A stretch of DNA of 21,089 bases, from the NCBI GenBank assembly GCA_044347745.1, contig JBIKUD010000043.1, positions 1-21,089 on the forward strand, written 5' to 3'. The DNA comes from JAIBBV01 sp044347745 (GTDB lineage Bacteria; Bdellovibrionota_C; UBA2361; JAFLCA01). The position numbers were made by a program, and so were the translations under genes. Positions 1-7,222 of this stretch are shown here, one piece after another. The notes under the pieces are model-generated. The model was given only the letters and a program-made list of their open reading frames with translations, was not told the DNA's origin and did not search any database. The stretch's first letter is position 1. Each line of letters begins with the position of its first letter.

Positions 1-2471
1 AAACTCTTCAGTTCAGTTGGCCTAAGCTGACGATCTAAATACTCATCTGCATAGACGTAATCGAAATCTCCACTAAAGTGACTATCGTAATCTAGATAAA
101 GCTCAATCCAGCATTTAAGCTGCTGGATTAAATGACCTCTTCCGTTTTGAACGAGTCCATTTAGAATGCCCCCTAAATCTACATTTTGAGCGGCATTAGC
201 TTGACCAAGATCAGTCAGTAATAGATTAGAAAGAGGCTGTTTCTGATTATCAACCCAAGTCTTGGAACCCAGGAGGTCGAGAAGATTGCCTATGATTCTT
301 TCTCGGCGATCAGGCAAAGGTTCAGATTTCAGTCGAAAGTTTGCTAGCCTCAATTCAAGAATCCAGAGCTCCATACAGAACACGAACTTATAACTCGGCG
401 AAGCAGCGTCCCGCGGAGCTACGCTCGGACTGTCTCTAAAAACATGTCTGCCAAGATAAAAAAATGGATCGTCTTTTTCCCATAAAATTGAACTAACTCT
501 GTAGGCTCTTGCCTCAGCGCTTGCAATCGCCCGCTCCCGCAACTCCGGATCCTTTTCGAGCGTGGCTATCATTAAAGCCGCCTCACTCAATTCGATTGTT
601 GTTTCAACAGCCTCTGACACAGTTGTGGCATGCATGTTACAGTTTAAGACCAAGGCTGTAAGAAACTGGTTATGAACCTCCCGCAGCAGGCCTAGCTTAT
701 CCTCAGGGCTTGATGCATCATTGGCAGCGTATGCACCTATCAGAGCCTTACAGCGCAGCGCCTTAACTTGTAGTGCGCAATCAACCAACTCAGCAGGCTC
801 ATTTTGAGGACACAGTGAGGAAAAAAGCTCTTGTGCTCTCTTCGGCTGGTCAGTCTTCATATACAAAATTACTTGGTCAAAACTGAGAGCCTGCACAAAC
901 TTTGAGCTCTGCTCCAAATGGGGAAGCATCTCTTCTAAAAGTTCGAGTGCTTGCCTATACTCGCGTCGATCCCTGAGCGAGCAAAAGCCGAGGTAACAAA
1001 GAGAAATATTTTTGCGCCTTGAGACAAAGTCTTGCGGCTCAGTCTTAGCGAACGCGGAATAATCGCCGGCCAAATATTGTGTAACTTGAATCGCTTCGTC
1101 ACCAATTGTATCAAACGCACTGGCTGAATGAACATATTCGTGAGCTAAATAAGTGCCTTCGCTCAGCTGCTCTACCAATGCTGGGTCTCTCTGAAGGTAA
1201 TGCGCCGAGTGATGCAATGAATCAATTAAATCTCCATACCCTTCAGCGTAAAGCTCCGCGAGCTGGGATTCGAACTCACTTCTTCCTTCAACTAGATTGA
1301 ATTCAACAGGCCTGCTGCGACTGTTTGGTGCTCCGAATACGGAAAAAGCGTCGCTAAGCTCAGGCTTTATGGCACTCAAAACCTTACAGGCAGACTGAAT
1401 AGTAAATTCAGCGTAAAAAGTTGCCTTCGAATGAAGTTCCTCCGCTAGCTGGGGTGCTGCATTTTCAGCAGCTGCCGCAGCAACGCGGCGCAGGAGACTA
1501 GTAGTGACAACCAAATCATGATGCAGCTCCTCTGGAGTAACCGCTCTTTCTATTGTACGCCAGAATATTTTTTTACCGTCAGACCCAAGCACTGGATATG
1601 TTAACGAGGTAGTCGAAGCCTTTTGAGAGCAAGGGGCTGAAAATTCCATCAACTTGCCAGCCATTAAAAGCCCATCTGCCTGGGGTAATAACATCCGATA
1701 GGCCAATTGCCCCCACTCCATAGCCTCATCGAGCAAATCTTGCCGCCTTTGCTCTGCACACAGCCTAGTTTGGGAATACGCTATTTCTGCACACCACAAT
1801 GCAATATTCGTAACAAAATGGCCGTGGATATTGAGGGAATGGTCGGACTCTAGCGCATCCACCAAACTTTGCCGTACTTCAAAAAAAATCTCACCTGGCT
1901 CTTCCTCAAAGTCATCAGCAAACGCTAAATTCTCTATACTCCCGACAAATGCTTTTTGTACTTCGAGAAGTATTTTTGCAGCTTTCAAATAATCGGATTC
2001 TTCCTGTAGCTCAAAGACGTCCAATAACTGCTTTTGGGCACGATAAATCTCGAACAGCAGGTGAGGGCTTATTGCTTCTCTCTCAAAGAGCTTTACTGCT
2101 CTAGCCTCTCTTAGTAACAGATCTACTTTAAAGAAAAGTTCCGTGACTGGATCTAAAGCCTTGCCGCCCAGTCCTAGTAGGCGGTCTATTCTCGATCTCT
2201 CGGGGGAATCGACCGCAAGCGCATATCTGGCAAATGAGAGGTCTGCTCTTGTAGCCGAAAATATTCCAGTCGAGGAGACCTGGGGAGAATTGGGGTTGGT
2301 AGTGCCAGAGACATAAGAGCAGAGCAGCGCAGCCGCAGCCGGTGTATCTCCAATTAAAAACGAATGGACAGCATTGTTCCATCGCGCAAGCTGCTGCCCC
2401 GCGCCTAACTCAGAAAACCCGGGGTTTTCGTTAGGTGGGCCATTAGTTGGTTGATTTGAATTCGATGGCAT
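1..2471 (-). CDS. Large helical-repeat (TPR-like) protein, 3' end beyond the window
   Basis: Reading the minus strand from the ATG at 2471 gives 823 codons without a stop to the window edge, so the gene continues to the left. An in-frame TGA lies seven codons upstream of this ATG, which is therefore the first possible ATG; no good Shine-Dalgarno sits next to it. The first 25 residues are rich in Asn, Pro and Gly. The rest is almost entirely predicted helix with many Leu/Ala/Glu pairs. A stretch around residues 450-560 (about 800-1110 on the plus strand) looks like degenerate TPR repeats, for example YRQALELLEEMLP and PKRAQELFSSLCP. There is no signal peptide or membrane segment, so it should be cytoplasmic. 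I recognise no catalytic motif and no family. A scaffold or interaction protein is an inference from the helical repeats only. Confidence 0.85.
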   Translation of the reverse strand, partial: MPSNSNQPTNGPPNENPGFSELGAGQQLARWNNAVHSFLIGDTPAAAALLCSYVSGTTNPNSPQVSSTGIFSATRADLSFARYALAVDSPERSRIDRLLGLGGKALDPVTELFFKVDLLLREARAVKLFEREAISPHLLFEIYRAQKQLLDVFELQEESDYLKAAKILLEVQKAFVGSIENLAFADDFEEEPGEIFFEVRQSLVDALESDHSLNIHGHFVTNIALWCAEIAYSQTRLCAEQRRQDLLDEAMEWGQLAYRMLLPQADGLLMAGKLMEFSAPCSQKASTTSLTYPVLGSDGKKIFWRTIERAVTPEELHHDLVVTTSLLRRVAAAAAENAAPQLAEELHSKATFYAEFTIQSACKVLSAIKPELSDAFSVFGAPNSRSRPVEFNLVEGRSEFESQLAELYAEGYGDLIDSLHHSAHYLQRDPALVEQLSEGTYLAHEYVHSASAFDTIGDEAIQVTQYLAGDYSAFAKTEPQDFVSRRKNISLCYLGFCSLRDRREYRQALELLEEMLPHLEQSSKFVQALSFDQVILYMKTDQPKRAQELFSSLCPQNEPAELVDCALQVKALRCKALIGAYAANDASSPEDKLGLLREVHNQFLTALVLNCNMHATTVSEAVETTIELSEAALMIATLEKDPELRERAIASAEARAYRVSSILWEKDDPFFYLGRHVFRDSPSVAPRDAASPSYKFVFCMELWILELRLANFRLKSEPLPDRRERIIGNLLDLLGSKTWVDNQKQPLSNLLLTDLGQANAAQNVDLGGILNGLVQNGRGHLIQQLKCWIELYLDYDSHFSGDFDYVYADEYLDRQLRPTELKS
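2404..2435. repeat. Strong hairpin inside the 5' coding part of the large gene
   Basis: Arms CCTAAC/GTTAGG enclose inner arms AAAACCC/GGGTTTT around a single G, so the segment can fold almost completely. It covers about codons 13-23 of the gene starting at 2471 and could affect early translation. It may also be chance in a low-complexity Pro/Asn-rich stretch. Confidence 0.5.
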
Positions 2472-3030
2472 CTTTAAGTTCCGAAACTGTGTCCCCTTTC
2501 ACTGATGAGGCAAGCACGCTGACACAATGAAATAAAAGCACCAATAATTTACACCGATCATCTGAGCTAGTCATGCGTTGACCGCGTTAAAATTGAAGAA
2601 GCAACACCCATTGCGAATGTTTAGCCGCTAGTCATCTCCAAAATTTCTCGGCATTGATGGCAAGATAACCTGGCATTCTCGCGAGGTTTATTTCTCAGGT
2701 TTTAATGGCTTACTTTTTTAGGAGAGCACTTAGGTAGTGCTCCTCAAGCTGCGATTTTCTCTAATGGGTTACAATCACAGGCATTTTTACCTTCGCCCAG
2801 GCCCCTTTCGCCTTCCCCCCTAATGACTTAGAGCGCGTAACAAAATGAAGGCGTTACGAGACGAGTGAGATATGAGCCGAAACAAGGAAGGCAAGCAAAG
2901 GAACCGCAAACGTAGCAGGGCTACATTGAGGATTCCTTGGCGTGGCCTGACAAAGTTGCAGGCCATATATCGCTCGGCGCAGTAGCTTTCATTTTGTTAC
3001 GCGCTCTTATGCGTCTGGGGCTGGAAACTC
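2472..3030. other. Intergenic region with two hairpins
   Basis: No convincing gene lies in this 559-bp stretch. It holds the 5' flank of the large minus-strand gene, a hairpin at 2720-2744 (arms AGGAG-CACT/AGTGCTCCT with a two-base bulge) and the long palindromic element at 2830-3007. The T run before the 2720 hairpin is on the wrong side for an intrinsic terminator on either strand. Confidence 0.5.
2830..3007. repeat. 178-bp MITE-like long palindrome
   Basis: Perfect 20-bp terminal inverted repeats run from 2830 to 2849 and from 2988 to 3007 (AGAGCGCGTAAC...). The interior also pairs imperfectly: CGAG..GATATGAGCC near 2856 against GGCCATATATCGCTCG near 2961, and an inner stem of about 21 bp with roughly 15 matches around AGG near 2920. 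The whole element can therefore form one long imperfect hairpin. It has no coding capacity and ends 23 bp from the stop of the nucleotidyltransferase gene. Its size, terminal repeats and lack of an ORF fit a miniature inverted-repeat element. No second copy is visible here and no clear target duplication was found. Confidence 0.7.
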
Positions 3031-3498
3031 TTACCCTTCCATCGCAGCGATATCTTCAAGATCTGTCCTGCGAGCAACCATTTTCTTATAGCCAATAAGC
3101 AATTCCTTTTTCATTACAGCTGCAACTTTTCCGAGGACTTCATGGGGTTCACTCGCGTCTAAGTCTGTGGGGAGGTTGCACCACGCTCCAGCCTGTCGGT
3201 CAAACAGCTTAATGTCCTCCGCAGCAGTTAAATCGATATCTTGGCCCGCAAAACATAAGGAAAGGAGCTCAATATCAAATTGCTCATCGCGGTATCTAGC
3301 AGGACCAAAGACGAGCCACTCTTTTGCTCGCTCTGCAACTTCTTTAAGCGCTGCCTTGGGCACATCAAGATCAATATCATTCAGTGGACGCACACCACCA
3401 TAAACGTTAGTCGCAAGTCCACCCACGACCACATATCGATGGCCCAATTCATCCAACAATGAAGTAATCCAATCAAATGCCTTTTTCGTATCTCTCAT
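3031..3498 (-). CDS. Small nucleotidyltransferase-fold protein
   Basis: A 155-residue protein when started at the ATG at 3498; a TTG at 3510 would add four residues. Neither start has a clear Shine-Dalgarno. Residues about 22-45 read YVVVGGLATNVYGG...DIDLDV, the GG-(about 13)-DxD signature of the polymerase-beta nucleotidyltransferase superfamily, with a further acidic pair in GQDIDLTAAEDI. Known small members include the MNT/AbiEii-type toxins and antitoxins and aminoglycoside nucleotidyltransferases; which substrate applies here cannot be told. The protein is cytoplasmic with no membrane segment. No HEPN or other toxin-antitoxin partner sits beside it: the upstream side is filled by a repeat element starting only 24 bp from the ATG, which may have replaced its native promoter. 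Confidence 0.8.
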   Translation of the reverse strand: MRDTKKAFDWITSLLDELGHRYVVVGGLATNVYGGVRPLNDIDLDVPKAALKEVAERAKEWLVFGPARYRDEQFDIELLSLCFAGQDIDLTAAEDIKLFDRQAGAWCNLPTDLDASEPHEVLGKVAAVMKKELLIGYKKMVARRTDLEDIAAMEG

Positions 3499-3521
3499 AC
3501 CAATTAGCAAATTGATAAACT

Positions 3522-3796
3522 ATATACTGAGCGCAGAATGAATTTCCGCCTTTACCACCTACTTTTCATCGCGAAGTATATCGCGCAGGCGAAGCCGGAG
3601 CCGGCAACAAATATACCGCTCACAGAAAATAGAGATTAATTCCGCTAAAGATTAAGTAAAATGGACACCCTGCGGGTGGTGGCCTCTTTTTTTGCGCTCA
3701 GTATATTTGCCCCTGGCTCGGCTCCGCCTCGCTATATACCGCTCACCTCGGGTCTAAAGTGGCTAAAGACGGAAATTTAAATCGTGAGCGGTATAT
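3522..3796 (+). repeat. Full-length 275-bp modular palindromic repeat, copy 1a
   Basis: Five parts can be recognised: a 60-bp module (3522-3581) from ATATACTGAGCGC to GTATAT; a GC-rich linker; a 96-bp central module (3611-3706) from ATATACCGCTCAC to GCGCTCAGTATAT; a second GC-rich linker that is roughly the reverse complement of the first; and a 63-bp module (3734-3796) from ATATACCGCTCAC to GTGAGCGGTATAT. The last module is roughly the reverse complement of the first (shared core AATTTCCG.CTTTA), so the element as a whole is a giant imperfect inverted repeat. A hairpin ACCCTGCGGGT followed by seven T lies in the middle. Homologous copies are at 12912, 13177, 16813, 18819 and 19789. Confidence 0.9.
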
Positions 3797-3900
3797 CCTG
3801 AGCGCAGAATGAATTTCCGCCTTTACCACCTACTTTTCATCGCGAAGTGTATTCGCCCCCCGCTCACCTTAAGTCTACGGGGAAAAATACGGAAATTCAT
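3791..3900 (+). repeat. Internally deleted copy 1b of the modular repeat
   Basis: It shares GTATAT with the end of copy 1a, then repeats the first module almost exactly (CTGAGCGCAGAATGAATTTC...). It jumps straight to a decayed last module (CCGCTCACCTTAAGTCTA...ACGGAAATTCAT), so the linkers and the central module are missing. The structure resembles the miniature copy at 18819-18933 read on the other strand. The right end lacks GTGAGCGGTATAT. Confidence 0.8.
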
Positions 3901-4046
3901 CTATCCGAATTCAAAAGAATCTTGTGTAATCTGACCTAAAAGCAATCCTCACGGATGGCGCTATAAAAATCTATTGTGCCTAAGACATAAAAGTTTGCGC
4001 GTTAAATTATTATTAAGCCAAGAACATGACTATTAGGTAACGCCAA

Positions 4047-4736
4047 CTAACGCGATAAACCCTGCATTGAGTCAAATTTTTCAAGAGCATCACTAGCCCC
4101 AACAAACGCTGCCAATGCATCGCGAGGTGTCTGGCCCTTGTCGTTTTTTACTGATGCAATTGCACCATTATGGAGAAGGAATTTCACCGTCTGCTCATAT
4201 CTTCCAGTGGATACCCAGGGGTTTCGTAGACCTACCACTGCGCTATGAAGGGGCGTTTCACCGCCTCCAGCTGGTCTATTAATGTTTGCACCAGCGTTCA
4301 GGAAGATTTGCGCAATTTCGGGCTGCCCACGACTCACTGCTAAAAAGAATAAGGAGTCAAGTTTAAGATCCTGATGCCGAGCGACTAATGCCCGGGCTTT
4401 TTCCAAATCATCAGAAAATATAGAATCCATTGCATGTAGGTGGTAGAAACCTGGATGGTAAAACCGCAAAAAGAAGCCGCTCATAAAAAGCAACAGGATT
4501 GTCGAAAAGATAACATTTAAAGCAAACCGAATCTTCGATTTTAAGATCAGAATAAATAAGCCAGCTGCTACAAAAATAAACAAAAAGTTCCCAGACCACA
4601 AAAAAGCACCTAAAAATGAGGTCCAAGATGGTCGTTCATAAAAGAAGGCTGCATACACCCAACCTGATATAAGCACGACAAATGCTAACCATGTTGCGAA
4701 TGCAAATACATTGAGGATTCTAATTGGTGTCTTCAT
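4047..4736 (-). CDS. Membrane protein with C-terminal ankyrin repeats
   Basis: A 229-residue protein. Three hydrophobic segments (about residues 8-31, 38-62 and 70-92) should place it in the inner membrane. From about residue 105 a soluble part carries ankyrin-type repeats: FFLAVSRGQPEIAQIFLNAGANIN, GETPLHSAVVG, VKFLLHNGAIASVKN and KGQTPRDAL fit the TPLHxA and hLLxxGA consensus. Ankyrin repeats bind proteins, and no catalytic motif is present, so an anchored interaction role is an inference. The ATG at 4736 is preceded by TAAGGG about ten bases upstream. It follows the 4888-6918 gene on the same strand, but a likely terminator separates them, so it probably has its own promoter. Its 3' side faces the repeat cluster. 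Confidence 0.85.
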   Translation of the reverse strand: MKTPIRILNVFAFATWLAFVVLISGWVYAAFFYERPSWTSFLGAFLWSGNFLFIFVAAGLFILILKSKIRFALNVIFSTILLLFMSGFFLRFYHPGFYHLHAMDSIFSDDLEKARALVARHQDLKLDSLFFLAVSRGQPEIAQIFLNAGANINRPAGGGETPLHSAVVGLRNPWVSTGRYEQTVKFLLHNGAIASVKNDKGQTPRDALAAFVGASDALEKFDSMQGLSR

Positions 4737-4778
4737 ACCGGTATGCCCTTAAAACGGCGGGGCCTCGCCAAATAACCC

Positions 4779-4803
4779 TAAAAACCCCTTACGTGGTCGT
4801 AAG
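4779..4803 (-). terminator. Likely intrinsic terminator of the 4888-6918 gene
   Basis: On the minus strand a perfect six-pair stem CTTACG/CGTAAG with loop ACCA is followed by GGGG and five T. It lies about 85 bp past the stop of the upstream beta-helix gene and before the ankyrin gene. A second hairpin, GGCG/CGCC at 4756-4769, follows with GTTTT. Confidence 0.5.
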
Positions 4804-4887
4804 CTCGCACCCAGAGTCCCTGATGCAGAATAGCGATATCACTTACACCGTAGAACGAACAGTCATCAATCGAGCGGGGATCTATAG

Positions 4888-6918
4888 TTAAAGCGCCCAG
4901 AGGTATGCGTAAATTTCCTCTGCCGTATAGCGTTCATCAATATCTCTAAATTTTAGAGAAGCAAGTGCATTGGCCCAGAATGCTTGCGGCGTTGGCACCT
5001 CGCCTATTACAGCTTGGTAAGCTTCAAGTGGGGTCGCTGTACTGAGGGATTTATTTCCAGTGACCAACACGTTCTGCTCCGTGTAACTTGCGGGCGCTCC
5101 CCAAGGTCCAGCATAACAGTTTGAAGAAGCCGCACTAACCCGAATACTTTTCTCAACAAGTCCAGTTGCAATATATTGGGTTTCAATCGTAGTACCACAG
5201 CCGATTAACGCTAACGGATAATGACCGAGGAACATGTTCTTTTCTGCATGAAAGACTACGTTGTTGGGATAGCAAGAGGGCTGAGTTCCATCGTTACAGG
5301 CACCGAAAGTTAAACCCGAGGACCCATAACCAATCAGTAGATTCATAGAGGCGTATCCGCCTGGACGCAGCATAATTCCATTGCCATGGGTTTTTTGGTT
5401 CTTTACTAGGTTTTCGGCAACAGTGACATTTGTATTCCCCTCACGGGTAAAGTACATGGCATGATTTCCTAATACGCCATAAGATGGGTTAACTATCACG
5501 TTACCAAATACTTCAAGCCCATTAACTTTCTTAAAAAAGAACGCGTTATTCTGGGTGCTATCAATTTTGTTATTACGTACTCGATAATCGGAAGCCGGGG
5601 CCAAATAGCCCTGCAAATCAATAGCTGTTGCGGGCGCCTTAAATTGATTGCCTTCAATCAGCAAATTAGTCCCGCCCACATGCGCCCCTAACCCCTGACT
5701 CCCAAAGTCTAGACCAAGAATATAGAGGTGACTAATTGCCGAATATCCGGCCGCACTCACCATTCCACCCAATACTTTAGGCGCTGGCAAATTTACATCG
5801 CCGTAAGGCGCAATTACGGTTGGTTCTGTAAGACCACGGCCTGAGGTCATGGGGAAAAGCTGCTGTGTGCTGGCCGTAAAATCATCCCCGCGCTTGAGGA
5901 GCAGCCAATCAGGAAAGCCTGCTCGTAAAAGACTCCTTGCTGCGCTGACTGTACGTTTTGGGGCAGCTGGAGATAGACCACTCCAGGCATCGTTACCCGA
6001 GGAAGCACTTACATAGACTTTGCGCGTATCCGACGCAGGCTCAACCACAGTCCAGCGATTTTCGATTTCACCAGTTAGTTTGCCGCCTTCGCTCTGATCT
6101 GTGGGCGAAGTGCATCCAAGATCTTCAGTATCAGTTAAGCCGTCCCCGTCGTTATCAACCCCATCAATACATTCGTCGCTGCTTTGGGTGAATTGGATCG
6201 TCAAAGGACCAGAAGCTAATAAATTATTTGCTGGATCAATCAAGAATAGTTCAAACCGAGTTGTTACCGGAGCAACACTCAGAAGTTTTACCTCAATTTC
6301 TTGGGGATCTAAAAAGGTGAAAGGCAAAATTAAGGTTCGACGAGGTGCGCCAGCTTCTGATAAAACCTCAACTCTAAGGTACATATCTCGATCTAAGTTC
6401 GATCCAAGCAATTTCAACAAATAATGACCCGAGCTTGACTGCGGCAGCGCATTTATTGCAATTGGACTGGCGGGACTGCTGCCCGTAAGTGACAGGGTGC
6501 CACTCGTTAAGGAAGATGAGATTGGAGCGGGCGAGGTGCAGACTGAGCTTACTGACGACTCTTCTAACTTAATAGCCTGAAGCTCTTTTTCAGACTCGTT
6601 AATTACATTTTTAATTTTTGCGATCTGCTTCTTTTGCGCTTTCTTCGCCTTAAGCTTTTTGAGCTTTTTCTTTTGGGTCTTTAGGGCAGCGGAAGCATTT
6701 TGGATCTTTGATCTCAATTCAGCTTGATAGCCCACTAAAGAGCGTACATTGCCATCAAACATGGCCGGCCGTCCTTGGGCACAAACAAGTTTGGGGCTAA
6801 AAGCAAGAGAGGGTTCAAATTGAATATCGCTTGGGCTTGCCAACAATTGGCTAGGACTCAGCGCAACGCAAGCGCACACGAGTGCGGACACTAAACATAG
6901 TCTAAGAAACTTTACCAT
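4888..6918 (-). CDS. Exported parallel beta-helix (pectate-lyase-like) protein with DNDGDG motif
   Basis: A 676-residue protein. Residues 1-27 form a signal peptide (cleavage near QLLA-SPS). Residues about 65-120 are a Lys-rich predicted coiled coil (KTQKKKLKKLKAKKAQKK). Residues 160-245 look like a beta-sandwich. Residues 249-276 carry CIDGVDNDGDGLTDTEDLGC, a disulphide-closed calcium-loop motif common in surface proteins of delta-type bacteria. From residue 299 RKVYVSASSGNDAWSGLSPAAP opens a right-handed parallel beta-helix running to about 640, with NLLIEGNQF, RVRNNKIDS and LEVFGNVIVNP rungs. Related folds cleave or bind polysaccharides, but I cannot assign catalytic residues. The ATG has GAGG about nine bases upstream, and a sigma-54 promoter ends 46 bp before it. 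Confidence 0.9.
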   Translation of the reverse strand: MVKFLRLCLVSALVCACVALSPSQLLASPSDIQFEPSLAFSPKLVCAQGRPAMFDGNVRSLVGYQAELRSKIQNASAALKTQKKKLKKLKAKKAQKKQIAKIKNVINESEKELQAIKLEESSVSSVCTSPAPISSSLTSGTLSLTGSSPASPIAINALPQSSSGHYLLKLLGSNLDRDMYLRVEVLSEAGAPRRTLILPFTFLDPQEIEVKLLSVAPVTTRFELFLIDPANNLLASGPLTIQFTQSSDECIDGVDNDGDGLTDTEDLGCTSPTDQSEGGKLTGEIENRWTVVEPASDTRKVYVSASSGNDAWSGLSPAAPKRTVSAARSLLRAGFPDWLLLKRGDDFTASTQQLFPMTSGRGLTEPTVIAPYGDVNLPAPKVLGGMVSAAGYSAISHLYILGLDFGSQGLGAHVGGTNLLIEGNQFKAPATAIDLQGYLAPASDYRVRNNKIDSTQNNAFFFKKVNGLEVFGNVIVNPSYGVLGNHAMYFTREGNTNVTVAENLVKNQKTHGNGIMLRPGGYASMNLLIGYGSSGLTFGACNDGTQPSCYPNNVVFHAEKNMFLGHYPLALIGCGTTIETQYIATGLVEKSIRVSAASSNCYAGPWGAPASYTEQNVLVTGNKSLSTATPLEAYQAVIGEVPTPQAFWANALASLKFRDIDERYTAEEIYAYLWAL

Positions 6919-6963
6919 CTTGCGTTACCTCAACAACAGGCTAGAGCTGGCAAAGCAAACTAC

Positions 6964-6980
6964 TTGCAATTATTGGGCCA
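6964..6980 (-). promoter_or_regulatory. Sigma-54 promoter of the 4888-6918 gene
   Basis: The minus strand reads TGGCCC-N5-TTGCA, matching the sigma-54 consensus TGGCAC-N5-TTGCW at all but one base, with the diagnostic GG and GC exactly ten bases apart. Transcription would start near 6953, giving a leader of about 35 nt that includes the ribosome site. Confidence 0.75.
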
Positions 6981-7007
6981 CATCCACCGCCCCCCAGATC
7001 GCATCCT

Positions 7008-7020
7008 GGGAACGGTTCCC
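7008..7020. promoter_or_regulatory. Palindromic operator candidate GGGA-N5-TCCC, upstream of first sigma-54 promoter
   Basis: GGGAACGGTTCCC is a 13-bp palindrome apart from its central base. Its centre (7014) is 48.5 bp upstream of the middle of the promoter's -12 GC. A palindrome of the same GGGA-N5-TCCC form has the same offset at the other beta-helix gene (8647-8659). Confidence 0.6.
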
Positions 7021-7222
7021 GCTTTTAGCGTTTGGCCTAGAATATGGAATTAATTCCCAGGCTTGCAAAGATTGCGTAGATACAGCCTAGTAATATCAAT
7101 CAGGACTCGACGTTTCACTGGTGAGTACCGGACGACTCACCCTAAGAACCCAATAGACACTGCGGTATTACTATATGTTCAGCCTTGGACAGTTGACTCC
7201 TGGCTTCTTAGCGCGACGCGTT
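7021..7222. other. Rest of the intergenic region between the two beta-helix genes
   Basis: No gene is visible. A perfect 12-bp palindrome GGAATTAATTCC lies at 7046-7057, close to the operator candidate at 7008. A hairpin with seven-pair arms GGTGAGT/ACTCACC and an eight-base loop lies at 7120-7141. It is downstream of the 7223-8539 stop but has no T run, so terminator function is doubtful. Confidence 0.4.

Noticed and set aside
2403..2436. Integron attC-like ends GCCTAAC ... GTTAGGT
   Set aside because: The box sequences fit RYYYAAC/GTTRRRY, but the site is only about 34 bp, too short for attC, lies inside a coding region, and no integrase or cassette array is seen.
2720..2744. Intrinsic terminator at the 2720 hairpin
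   Set aside because: The only T run is upstream on the plus strand (A run downstream on the minus strand), so it would not terminate in either direction.
7008..7020. LexA-type SOS box (GAAC...GTTC)
   Set aside because: The half-site spacing (one base) does not fit LexA boxes, and the matching palindrome at 8647 lacks GAAC/GTTC.
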